A stretch of DNA of 64,000 bases from an uncultured Collinsella sp. (GTDB lineage Bacteria; Actinomycetota; Coriobacteriia; Coriobacteriales; Coriobacteriaceae), in assembly GCA_958443615.1 (NCBI GenBank), contig CAUCLI010000002.1, forward strand, positions 62,001 through 126,000, given 5' to 3'. The notes under the pieces were generated by a model. The model was not told the DNA's origin. It worked only from the letters and a program-made list of their open reading frames with translations, and did not search any database. Below are positions 42,128-50,043 of the stretch, one piece after another. Made by a program: the position numbers and the translations under genes. Numbering within the stretch: position 1 is the stretch's first letter; every line of letters begins with the position of its first letter.

Positions 42128-42605
42128 AGCTCCCCTCCAGCCACGAGGGTCTCCCCTCGTATTCGACATCCACTTCCAAAAGAACATCGCCATGCGCATT
42201 TTGCGCCCCGAGCGCTCGCGCAAACGCCCCGATGACGGGCAACGGCCTCACATGACCCGAGATCGCGACCTCCACCGATCCCCCCGTCTCATACGCCGAG
42301 GCGCATTCGACCTCCCATGACCGCGGGCCGCCCGCATGGAATATCGCGAGGTCGGGGACGGCGGCGAGACGCCTGAGCGCGAAACGGCGATAGAGCTGGA
42401 CATCCCCCTCTCCCGTGATCATGAGGCGCGCCGTCTCCGCCGCAGCAGATTCCATCACGGCGCGTGTGTAAAGCAGGCACACCGGCTGCAAGGCGAACAA
42501 CAGCAAAGTCAGGAACACGGGAAACACCAAAGCGGCCTCGATCGTCGCCTGCGCCCGGCATTCCCGCCCGAGGTCAATACAGCGCGATGTCGGCACAACC
42601 ATCAC
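42099..42605 (-). CDS. TadE-type minor pilin
   Basis: This 168-residue protein has the TadE signature RAQATIEAALVFPVFLTLLLFALQPV near the N-terminus, with the conserved Glu five residues after the Ala-Gln cleavage position, then an extracytoplasmic domain that includes ITGEGDVQLYRRFALRRL. Three close starts (ATG, ATG, GTG) follow GAAGG; the exact one is unsure. It overlaps both neighbours by about 30 bases. Confidence 0.78.
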   Translation of the reverse strand: MMVVPTSRCIDLGRECRAQATIEAALVFPVFLTLLLFALQPVCLLYTRAVMESAAAETARLMITGEGDVQLYRRFALRRLAAVPDLAIFHAGGPRSWEVECASAYETGGSVEVAISGHVRPLPVIGAFARALGAQNAHGDVLLEVDVEYEGRPSWLEGSYGDWISVWG

Positions 42606-42780
42606 CTTCGACTCGGTGGGACGCCGCGTCGAGGGCGAGCTCGGCGAATCCTCCCCGCTCCCCCATGCGCCACAGCGCCGCCATGCCGACGATCAGGGAG
42701 AGGACAGCCAAGACCGTGAGGGCATACTCCAGCGATCCTTGGGCGGACCGCTCGAAAAGCAACTTCCCCGTCCGGATCAA
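42574..42780 (-). CDS. Small pilin-like protein
   Basis: This 68-residue protein has the motif RSAQGSLEYALTVLAVLSLIVGMAAL, which matches the class III prepilin pattern in the Flp-like gene upstream. The probable start is a TTG at 42780 overlapping the preceding stop; GGAGGGCGAGGG precedes it. A longer frame extends into the neighbouring gene and is a shadow. It could be a second pilin or a minor pilin. Confidence 0.68.
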   Translation of the reverse strand: MIRTGKLLFERSAQGSLEYALTVLAVLSLIVGMAALWRMGERGGFAELALDAASHRVEGDGCADIALY

Positions 42781-43331
42781 ACGCCCTCGCCCTCCGGTGT
42801 CGTCCGCGTCACCCGAACGCGGCTGACCGCATCGTCCCCCGTCGACACCAGCAGCACGTCGCACCATGACGTCCCTCCCCGAAGCACCGCACCCCACACA
42901 TTGCCCTTCAAATCCAGATAACCGCTCGCGATCAAATCGACCGATGGCACACGGGCATACTCCTTGAGAACGCCTTCCGCGATCGCAGGCAGACTGCCGG
43001 ATTCCTCGAATTCCACCGACCAACACGTCCCCTCCTCCGACCGCATCTCGCCGAGATCGCCGAGAAAGCGATCCCGGGCGCTTCTCCTCGTGCGGTCCGG
43101 CGCAACCGCCCGCCCCAGGGATTCGAGGAGATCTCCGATAGGGGTGTCCTTCTGAGCTCCCTCATCCGCGGGGTTCCTCTCGCCGCGGCGCCAGCCGCCG
43201 TCGGCAACGTCGACTGGCGACTCGCCTCGCTCCGCCACGACGCGCTGCGCGGCCAAAGAAAGCACGGCGGACAACATGACGAGCCCCAGGGAAAGCGCGA
43301 TGACCCGTCGGGACGCCCGCGACCCCCTCAC
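42777..43331 (-). CDS. Unknown membrane-anchored protein in the tad operon
   Basis: This 184-residue protein starts with a basic segment and one hydrophobic helix (VIALSLGLVMLSAVLSLAAQ, about 7-26) followed by an extracytoplasmic domain with two cysteines (CWSVEF and WCDVLLV). It starts at a GTG that overlaps the pilin stop (GTGA). I do not recognise the family; the setting suggests a pilus accessory role. Confidence 0.65.
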   Translation of the reverse strand: MRGSRASRRVIALSLGLVMLSAVLSLAAQRVVAERGESPVDVADGGWRRGERNPADEGAQKDTPIGDLLESLGRAVAPDRTRRSARDRFLGDLGEMRSEEGTCWSVEFEESGSLPAIAEGVLKEYARVPSVDLIASGYLDLKGNVWGAVLRGGTSWCDVLLVSTGDDAVSRVRVTRTTPEGEGV

Positions 43332-43612
43332 AGGCTGTTGATGCCCTGCGAGATCGCATCCCACAGGGAGCTGACCTTGTCGCGGAACGCGATGATCGCC
43401 AGAATCGCGATCACCACCAGCACCCCGACGAGAATCGCGTACTCCGTCGTCCCCTGAGCGCTCTCCTCATCGAGCACGCGCCTCATGGACCTTCGCCCCG
43501 AAGCGGCCCAAGCATGTCCGCGCAACCTAAGGGGGACAGCCCCCGAAAGCCGGCGAGCCGCGGCGCGCGCATCCCTCACGGCCTCCTCGATATATGCCTT
43601 CAACTCGACCAT
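43328..43612 (-). CDS. Flp-type major pilin
   Basis: This 94-residue protein has an unusually long positively charged leader (about 45 residues) and the motif ESAQGTTEYAILVGVLVVIAILAIIAF followed by a short charged end, the layout of Flp/Fap pilins. Cleavage would be after the Ala of SAQ, leaving Q-G-T-T-E with Glu at position 5. The ATG at 43612 follows AAGGAGG; a TTG five codons earlier overlaps tadC. This is the most likely structural subunit. Confidence 0.8.
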   Translation of the reverse strand: MVELKAYIEEAVRDARAAARRLSGAVPLRLRGHAWAASGRRSMRRVLDEESAQGTTEYAILVGVLVVIAILAIIAFRDKVSSLWDAISQGINSL

Positions 43613-43623
43613 CGCATCCTCCT

Positions 43624-44271
43624 TCAAACCATGTCGGCCGCGGCGAGCAGCGGTCCGACGATCGACAACAACAGCGCGGGCAATATCAACGTCCCCGTGG
43701 GGATCAGCAATTTGACGGGCACGCGCTCTATCTCCCTCTCCACTTGTGCGCGGTGCGCGGCGCGCATCTCACGTCCCTGGCCTTCGAGTGTCTCGGCGAG
43801 CGGCGCCCCCAATTCGAGCGCCTGCGATACCGCCGCGGCGAACGACTCGAGCGCCCGCACCCCCGACTCCCGCGCGACACCCCCCAATGCCTCGGCACGC
43901 GTGGATATTCCGACCCGCCAACGGAACAGGGCCTCTTCCAGCGCCTCCGCCAGCAGCCCCTCCCTCCCTTCGCAATACAGGGAGAGCGATGCGTCGAACG
44001 AGAGGCCCGCAGTCAACCCCAAGCGCACGATATCCACCATCTCCGCCACCTCCTCCATCCCGATCCCGCCCCCTCTCCGAGAGGACGACCCTCCGGTTGC
44101 GGGACCTCGGTGCGACATCAACGCTCGCAACCCATCCCGCATCCGCTCCGCCCCCAATCGCAGGAGCCCGATCGAACGCGGATCCAACGCCATCCACATC
44201 GCCCATGAAAGGAGGGCGGCGCACGCCGAAAGCGAGACGCCATCCCCAAAATCAATCGCCATCCCCGTCAT
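43624..44271 (-). CDS. tadC: TadC-type inner-membrane platform protein
   Basis: This 215-residue type II/IV secretion F-domain protein has a first membrane segment near the N-terminus, a cytoplasmic helical region (VDIVRLGLTAGLSFDASLSLY, LGAPLAETLEGQGREMRAAHR) and a final hydrophobic pair (LIPTGTLILPALLLSIVGPLL). It is shorter than many TadC proteins. It pairs with tadB upstream and would form the membrane platform for pilus extrusion. Confidence 0.82.
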   Translation of the reverse strand: MTGMAIDFGDGVSLSACAALLSWAMWMALDPRSIGLLRLGAERMRDGLRALMSHRGPATGGSSSRRGGGIGMEEVAEMVDIVRLGLTAGLSFDASLSLYCEGREGLLAEALEEALFRWRVGISTRAEALGGVARESGVRALESFAAAVSQALELGAPLAETLEGQGREMRAAHRAQVEREIERVPVKLLIPTGTLILPALLLSIVGPLLAAADMV

Positions 44272-44296
44272 CCCGCAATCCCCTTTCGGACCTCAC

Positions 44297-45040
44297 TCAG
44301 CACACCGACCGCATGATCGAGCGGATGATCGACCACGCCGCCAGGTCGAGCGCGAGGGCTCCCGCGATCGAGGCGGCGCCCGGAACCGTGGCGACCCCGC
44401 TTCTGAAATCCGAAGACGACATCATCAGGAAAGCGATCATCGCCGCCGGCATCGCCGCCACCAACCGCGCAGACATGCGGACTTGGGCCGTTTTGACATC
44501 CAGCCTCCTGCGCAGCTCCGTCCGCTCGAGCACGAGCCCCGCCGCGTCGGAAAGCACGCCCGAAAGGGGAGCCCCCGTCCGCCGCGACACCTTCAACGCG
44601 AGCGATACGAAATCAAGCCCCGGAGCTTCGAGCCTTCCAACCAGCTCATCCAACACCTCGGCGATTCCCGCGCCGCATGCGACCTGCGCTTCGGCGCGAA
44701 GGAACTCCGAGCGGACCGGCTCCTCCGCATGGCTCCCCACATAACGCATTGCCTGAGCGAACGACAGTCCCGACGCCATGGAGGCGGCCAGGGCACCAAA
44801 CGCCTCGGGCATCGCCCGCTCCAATCGCTCGCGGTCCTTCCGCGCTGCCGGTGTGAGCACCCCGCGGCGCGCCATCCCCCGCTCGATCGCAGCGAGCACT
44901 TCCCTGCACTTTCGGCCGGAGCGCTGGGCGAGCTGCACGAACTCCCCCACATCGATCTCCATCTCTCCCCCTCGCAAAAGGGCGAGATCGACCGACATTG
45001 CCCCCAGCATGCCTACTACCGCGGACAAAGCGACCTCCAT
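44297..45040 (-). CDS. tadB: TadB-type inner-membrane platform protein
   Basis: This 247-residue T2SSF-domain protein has LASSMASGLSFAQAMRYVG-like helices, VSRRTGAPLSGVLSDAAGLVLERTELRRRLDVKTAQVR, and two C-terminal hydrophobic segments. The ATG at 45040 overlaps the cpaF 3' end by 25 bases and follows GGGGAGG. It is the partner of tadC. Confidence 0.83.
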   Translation of the reverse strand: MEVALSAVVGMLGAMSVDLALLRGGEMEIDVGEFVQLAQRSGRKCREVLAAIERGMARRGVLTPAARKDRERLERAMPEAFGALAASMASGLSFAQAMRYVGSHAEEPVRSEFLRAEAQVACGAGIAEVLDELVGRLEAPGLDFVSLALKVSRRTGAPLSGVLSDAAGLVLERTELRRRLDVKTAQVRMSARLVAAMPAAMIAFLMMSSSDFRSGVATVPGAASIAGALALDLAAWSIIRSIMRSVC

Positions 45041-46386
45041 TCAGCCACCTCCCCTTCGTCAAGGGCGCCGGCGCGCACCGCCGACTCCACGAACGGCGGC
45101 TCCTCGACCAATCTCCACTCCTCGGTGACCGGGTCGAACGAGACATATTCGGTCAGGCGGACGCCCCCTCCCTCTGCCCGTGAAATCCCGGTGAACGACG
45201 AGACGTAACGCGCTCCGCCGGGTTTTCTCACCGACATGACCACGCCGTCGAGCGCCATTGCGATCTGCTCCTCGATCAGCTCGCTCTGCAAGTCGACTCC
45301 GTACCGGGCGAGCAAGGTGAGGCGCACGACCGCCTCTTGCGCGCTCCCCGCGTGAAGCGTCGTGAGCGACCCATCGTGCCCCGTGCTCATGGCCTCGAGC
45401 ATGTCGATGGCCTCGCGATTGCGGACCTCCCCCACCACGATCCTGTCGGGCCGCATGCGCAGGGCATTGACCACAAGGTCGTGGATCGCGACTTCGCCGG
45501 CTCCCTCGATCGACGCGTCACGCGCCTCCAAGCGCACCACATGGGGGTGCCTGGAGAATTTCAGCTCGGCGGAATCCTCGATCGTCACGATCCGCTCGGC
45601 CTGCGGGATCTCGCACGACAAGGCGTTGAGCAACGTCGTCTTGCCCGAGCCGGTCCCTCCGGCGACCGCGAGATCCAACCGACAGCGCACCGCATATCCG
45701 AGTAGCCGCGCGTACCACGATGGAATCGAGCCGAGTCGGACCAGATGGTCGAGCGTGCTGATGCGATCCGAGAACTTGCGTATGGTCATCACGGGCCCGT
45801 CGATGGCGATGGGAGGTATCACCGCGTTCACGCGGAACCCGTTGGGCAGTCGCGCGTTGACCATCGGGCTCCTCTCATCGACACGGCGACCGAGTGGCGA
45901 GATGATCCGATCTATGGTGATGCGGATCTGCTCGTCCGATTCGAAGATCCTGCCCAGGGGGTACAGGACCCCTCCGCGCTCGATAAACGTTCCGTCCCTC
46001 CCGTTCACCATGATCTCGGTCACCGAGTCGTCTTCAAGCAGGGGCTGCAATGGCCCCAGCCCCGTCATGTCATCGAGCACGTCGGCTATCAACGCGTCGC
46101 GCTCGTCCCAACTCAACTCGAACGGAACATCGGCATTCAAGACCGCCTCGAGCGCGGGGCGCAGTTCGGCGCGGGCCTGCGACGCCATGCCCTCCCGCAC
46201 GATGCGAGCCACCTCGACATACCCGACCCGCTCCATCACCGCGCACTTCGCGCGTACGCGGACCTCGGACAGAGGCCCATCGGTGAAGCGCGCTCTCGAC
46301 CTGCCCGCCGAGGCGGCGTTCGCGCCCGGCGCCGCAGAAGCGCCGGCGTCTCCCCGCCGAGCACGGACCCGGCGATACACGCTCAC
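45016..46386 (-). CDS. cpaF: Pilus assembly ATPase CpaF/TadA
   Basis: This 456-residue secretion ATPase powers Flp-pilus assembly from the cytoplasm. It has DDSVTEIMVNG, the Walker A GGTGSGKTT, the Asp box (IVTIEDSAELKF), Walker B (RMRPDRIVVGEVR) and the His box (STGHDGSLTTLHA). An N-terminal basic/Ala-rich extension of about 45 residues precedes the N-domain. The GTG start overlaps the tadZ stop (GTGA). Confidence 0.92.
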   Translation of the reverse strand: MSVYRRVRARRGDAGASAAPGANAASAGRSRARFTDGPLSEVRVRAKCAVMERVGYVEVARIVREGMASQARAELRPALEAVLNADVPFELSWDERDALIADVLDDMTGLGPLQPLLEDDSVTEIMVNGRDGTFIERGGVLYPLGRIFESDEQIRITIDRIISPLGRRVDERSPMVNARLPNGFRVNAVIPPIAIDGPVMTIRKFSDRISTLDHLVRLGSIPSWYARLLGYAVRCRLDLAVAGGTGSGKTTLLNALSCEIPQAERIVTIEDSAELKFSRHPHVVRLEARDASIEGAGEVAIHDLVVNALRMRPDRIVVGEVRNREAIDMLEAMSTGHDGSLTTLHAGSAQEAVVRLTLLARYGVDLQSELIEEQIAMALDGVVMSVRKPGGARYVSSFTGISRAEGGGVRLTEYVSFDPVTEEWRLVEEPPFVESAVRAGALDEGEVAEWRSLCPR

Positions 46387-47876
46387 GGGCGATCACCCGC
46401 CGCACGGCGCCAGGGCAATCGAAACCTCAGGCGTCCCCTCCCCTCTGCAGGCGCGGGTCCCATGAGTCGTCCGTCGAACACGCATCCGAGCTCAGCCAGC
46501 ATGCGCGCGGTCAAATCGCGCACGTCGCGGGCGAAGGGCCCCTCACCGGAGATAAGGGCGTCCAACCTCCCGAATCCCATGAGACCCGAAACCTCATCTC
46601 CCCCCATCGAGATCCGCACTCGGGAGCCCAGGGACGCGCCCATCTCGAACCGCATCGCATCCTCCTCCATGCAGCCATGGGCGCCGCACCGATTGAACAC
46701 GCTCGTCATACGGGTCGCCGGAACACCCAGACGGGTGGCCAGGCCCACCACTCGGGCGGCGGAACCGGCGGCATTCGCCCCCGAGCTCCCCACGACCAGG
46801 CACCGGTCGCAGAGGGTGACCGCGGCGGCTACTGCATCGCCCCAGTGCGTCGACGTGTCGACGAAGACCACATCGGCGACCCTGCGCAATGCCTCGAGCA
46901 GTCGCTCCAAGGACCCTCCGTACAACTCGGCGCGCTCGGACTCGATCAACGGGCCCCACAGCGTCAACCCGGGCCCGACGCGCATCGCACACGACTCGAT
47001 ATCGCATTCGGCCAACTCGCCGTCCACGGCATGGGCGTCGATTCCATCCAGGCCCCTGAAGGAATCGACGCCGAGCACCGTCGGAAGATCGCCGAACATC
47101 AAGTCCGCGTCGACGACGGCGGCCCGCAGCCCGGCGCGCGCGGCGCACGCCGCCATGGCCGCCACGAGCGTCGTCTTGCCGGCGCCGCCCTGGCCCGACA
47201 CGACCGTCACGATCGGCGCCCGGGGACCTGCCTGCTCGGCGGCTCCGCGCTCACGCACACGCCGCGCGACATCAGCGAGGTCGACGACCTCCCCCGATGT
47301 CTCGCCCTCCCCTTCCGGGCCGGCTTGCACCGTCCACTCGGGTTCATCCAGAACGTCCCAATCCGCCGTATGCCACGGCGGGGCCTCCTCATCGGCGCCG
47401 CCCTGCGGACCGAGACCGCCCGCCGCGCGCAGGCCATCGCAACCGGGCGGCCCGTCATGACGGGACGCGGTTTCCATTCCGATATCCATATGCGCCGTTC
47501 CCGCATCGCAGCCGAGCGCATCGGCGCCCTCGGCCCTCGAAGCGCCCGTCGCGATGACCTCCCGCGCGCCTGCATCGAACAGCTGGGGCACGCATCCCGC
47601 GTCGGCCTCGTCGATGAACACCAGCACCTCCGGCGCCGGTCGCACATCGTCAGCCGCTCGCAACCCCTCGAGCACGGGGAACAGCCCCTCGGCTCCCCCG
47701 GACCGCGCTGCGATCGCCACGCGTGCGCCCGAGCCGAATTCACGTGCCAGGTCCATCAACGAACTTGCATCGTCCACGCTCACGATCCTCGCCTCCGGGC
47801 AGCGCATGCGCACGCCCTCGCGAATCCGCGCTGTGCCCGCGTCGCCCCATATCAACCACAGATCGCCCATCCCCAT
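46383..47876 (-). CDS. tadZ: TadZ/CpaE-like ATPase
   Basis: This 497-residue protein has an N-terminal receiver-like domain (about 1-120), a variable linker of about 110 residues rich in Asp/Glu/Gly, and a ParA/MinD-type ATPase domain with deviant Walker A VVSGQGGAGKTT, AVVDADLMFGDL and VFVDTSTHWGD. TadZ places the pilus machine at a cell pole or site. The start at 47876 overlaps the cpaB stop by one base; another ATG lies two codons in. The end overlaps cpaF. Confidence 0.87.
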   Translation of the reverse strand: MGMGDLWLIWGDAGTARIREGVRMRCPEARIVSVDDASSLMDLAREFGSGARVAIAARSGGAEGLFPVLEGLRAADDVRPAPEVLVFIDEADAGCVPQLFDAGAREVIATGASRAEGADALGCDAGTAHMDIGMETASRHDGPPGCDGLRAAGGLGPQGGADEEAPPWHTADWDVLDEPEWTVQAGPEGEGETSGEVVDLADVARRVRERGAAEQAGPRAPIVTVVSGQGGAGKTTLVAAMAACAARAGLRAAVVDADLMFGDLPTVLGVDSFRGLDGIDAHAVDGELAECDIESCAMRVGPGLTLWGPLIESERAELYGGSLERLLEALRRVADVVFVDTSTHWGDAVAAAVTLCDRCLVVGSSGANAAGSAARVVGLATRLGVPATRMTSVFNRCGAHGCMEEDAMRFEMGASLGSRVRISMGGDEVSGLMGFGRLDALISGEGPFARDVRDLTARMLAELGCVFDGRLMGPAPAEGRGRLRFRLPWRRAAGDRP

Positions 47877-48577
47877 CAATCCCCTTCCGCATCTCCCGAG
47901 CCGGGGCCGGATTCCCGCACATTCGATGCGCCCGGCAGCACCAATGTCACTTCCCCGCGCGTGGTCGCCGCAAGGACCTCTCGAACCGCCGAAGAGTCGA
48001 CCGCGAGCGTCACCCATCGAAGCTCGCCGCCTCCCTCCGCGAGCACGCTGGTGTCGAGAACCTCCGCGCGCGCCAGGCGATCGGCGACGGAGGCGTCCGC
48101 GACATAGACATCCACCTCATCGCCACGGGCCAGAGAACCTCCCACGGCATGCTCGGCATCGCTCGCGACCGATACCGCCACCGTTCCCCGAGGCACCTGG
48201 ATCTCCTGCCCTTCCTGCGCGAAATGGGCCTCCGCGATCGGTGAGCGAGAGGGTATCCGCGCCGTCGCGACCAGGCCGACGGCGTCGGACATCGATGTCA
48301 GAGCGCCCTCGGGCATCAACGACGCGACCCATTCGACGACCTTCACATTGCCCTCGTCGATCTCATCGCCCGGCTCTATCTCGGTGGTCGCCACGCATAC
48401 GCGCGCAAGTTCGCCGCCGTACTGCTCGAGTGCGCGCCGTGATGCCTCCTCGGCCTCGGCGCGCGCCCCGGCGATCGCCATCCATGCGAGCACCGCGGCA
48501 GCCAAGCCCGCGGCGGCGCTCAACGCCAGTCTCGTCGTCCGTCTCACCCAGGCCCCCTCACTCACCCGATCAGGCAT
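47876..48577 (-). CDS. cpaB: CpaB/RcpC-type SAF-domain protein
   Basis: This 233-residue protein has one N-terminal membrane helix (LALSAAAGLAAAVLAWMAIAG), then a SAF domain (VCVATTEIEPGDEIDEGNVKVVEW, GLVATARIPSRSPI) and a C-terminal region with RGTVAVSVASDAEHAVGGSLARGDEVDVY, which are typical of CpaB. It is the first gene of the tad operon. The ATG at 48577 lacks a ribosome-binding site; a GTG ten codons later (VRRTTRL) has GAGGGGG upstream and may be the real start. Confidence 0.85.
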   Translation of the reverse strand: MPDRVSEGAWVRRTTRLALSAAAGLAAAVLAWMAIAGARAEAEEASRRALEQYGGELARVCVATTEIEPGDEIDEGNVKVVEWVASLMPEGALTSMSDAVGLVATARIPSRSPIAEAHFAQEGQEIQVPRGTVAVSVASDAEHAVGGSLARGDEVDVYVADASVADRLARAEVLDTSVLAEGGGELRWVTLAVDSSAVREVLAATTRGEVTLVLPGASNVRESGPGSGDAEGD

Positions 48578-48892
48578 CAGTCGGATGCCGTGATTCGATT
48601 GTCGGTTCGCCGAGGCGACGCCCGCGCGCCGAGTTGAGGAAGTGCGGGCCCATCTGCGCTTCCCCCTGTCCGCAATCTGTCCCCGTTGGGCAGAACGCGA
48701 CCAGATTCAGTTCAGATCCGGGGCGGCGATGTGCGCAAAAAAGCCGCCTGCACAGGGCAGGCGGCTTAAAACCGCATATGGGGCGATGCATGATTGGTGA
48801 CCCCGGAGCCATCGACAGGCCCCGCCCGACGACCACGGGCGGGTCGTCGGGCCCCCGCAGATGGAGGGCGGGGTCCCTGCAAGGCGGGGTCC
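48578..48892. other. Intergenic region between rsgA and the tad operon
   Basis: This 315-base gap carries the rsgA terminator (48737-48771), an 11-bp-spaced direct repeat CTGTCC-N5-CTGTCC (48666-48682) and the tad leader. A short duplicate GGCGGGGTCCCT[GA]CAAG also lies near 48878-48900, at the rsgA end. No gene is supported and no -10/-35 pair is convincing. Confidence 0.55.
48737..48771 (-). terminator. Terminator after rsgA
   Basis: A perfect stem AAGCCGCCTGC / GCAGGCGGCTT with a 5-nt loop is followed by TTTTTT on the minus strand, about 120 bases past the rsgA stop. Confidence 0.88.
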
Positions 48893-50041
48893 CTACAAGT
48901 GGATATCGGGATCCAGGCTTTGCGCGCTCACGCGCATCTCATGGGCGAGCGAGAGGAATGCATCGAGACGCACCTGCTCGATCTCACCGCCCTCGACGCC
49001 CGCGCGCACGGCGCACCCGGGCTCATGAAGGTGCGTGCAGTCGTTGAAGCGGCAAGCGCGGGAAGCCTCGACGATCTCGGGGAAGCTCCGAGCGAGACCG
49101 CGCTCGTGACCCACCAGGGGCAGCGAACGCAAGCCCGGGCAGTCGGCGATCACACCGCAGGGATCGGGCAAGGCGACCATGATGCGCGCGACCGTGGTAT
49201 GCCTGCCGGCGTCATCGCGCTCGCGAACGGCATTCGTCTCCAATGCCTCGGAACCGAGCAGGGTGTTCAGCAACGTCGACTTGCCCGCGCCGGACTCGCC
49301 CAAGATCATGCCCACGCTCCCCTTCGGGATGCAAGAGCGGACCTCGTCCAAGCCCTCGCCGGTACGCGAGGACGTCGCGATTACGCGCACGCCCGCACCG
49401 GCGAGGCGACGGAGGGCGTCGCACACGTCGGCGACCTCAGCGGGCTCGCAACGGTCGACCTTGGTGAGCACCACGACGGGATCGGCCCCGCAGTCTCGTG
49501 CGAGCACGAGCGAGCGGGCGACGCGGTCGCGCATGAGCGGCAAGGTGTCGCGCTCGGCGCCCAGGGGCTGCACGATGAAGATCACGTCGACGTTCGCGGC
49601 GAGCACCTGACGCTCGCCGCGGTTCTTGCCGCGCCAACGCTCGAAACTCGTCCGACGGGGCAGGACGCGCAGGATCACGCCCATGTCGTGGCCGGGCGTC
49701 ACGCGGACCGCCACGAAATCGCCCACGCTCGGCAGCATGCCGTCCACGCCGGCGGAGGCCGCGGCATCGGCATCCTGCGCCCGCTTTCCCCGCTTTCCGC
49801 GCTTGCCCGGCTTGCCCTTCGCGAATTCGACCGCATGCTCGGCGCGCAGCAGCGCCCCGTCGCGCGTGGCGATCATGGGAAAACCGCGGTCCAGGCGCAC
49901 GACGGCGCCCAGCTCGATCTCATCGGCGGGCACATCGCCCGTCGCGGCGACCTCCGAGCGCGCCGCCTCAATCGCAGAGACCTGCGCGTCATCGACGCGC
50001 AGGTCCCCAAAGCTCGGAATATGATCCAAGACGTCAGACAC
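48893..50041 (-). CDS. rsgA: Ribosome small-subunit-dependent GTPase RsgA
   Basis: This 382-residue circularly permuted GTPase acts in late 30S subunit assembly. It has an OB-fold N-domain, the G4 motif LTKVD before the P-loop GESGAGKST, the RHTT switch, DCPGLRSL and the zinc site CRFNDCTHLHEPGC. An unusual Lys/Gly/Arg insertion (GKPGKRGKRGKRAQ) interrupts the N-domain. The GTG start is 2 bases after the P-ATPase stop, so they are coupled. Confidence 0.93.
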   Translation of the reverse strand: MSDVLDHIPSFGDLRVDDAQVSAIEAARSEVAATGDVPADEIELGAVVRLDRGFPMIATRDGALLRAEHAVEFAKGKPGKRGKRGKRAQDADAAASAGVDGMLPSVGDFVAVRVTPGHDMGVILRVLPRRTSFERWRGKNRGERQVLAANVDVIFIVQPLGAERDTLPLMRDRVARSLVLARDCGADPVVVLTKVDRCEPAEVADVCDALRRLAGAGVRVIATSSRTGEGLDEVRSCIPKGSVGMILGESGAGKSTLLNTLLGSEALETNAVRERDDAGRHTTVARIMVALPDPCGVIADCPGLRSLPLVGHERGLARSFPEIVEASRACRFNDCTHLHEPGCAVRAGVEGGEIEQVRLDAFLSLAHEMRVSAQSLDPDIHL

Positions 50042-50043
50042 GC

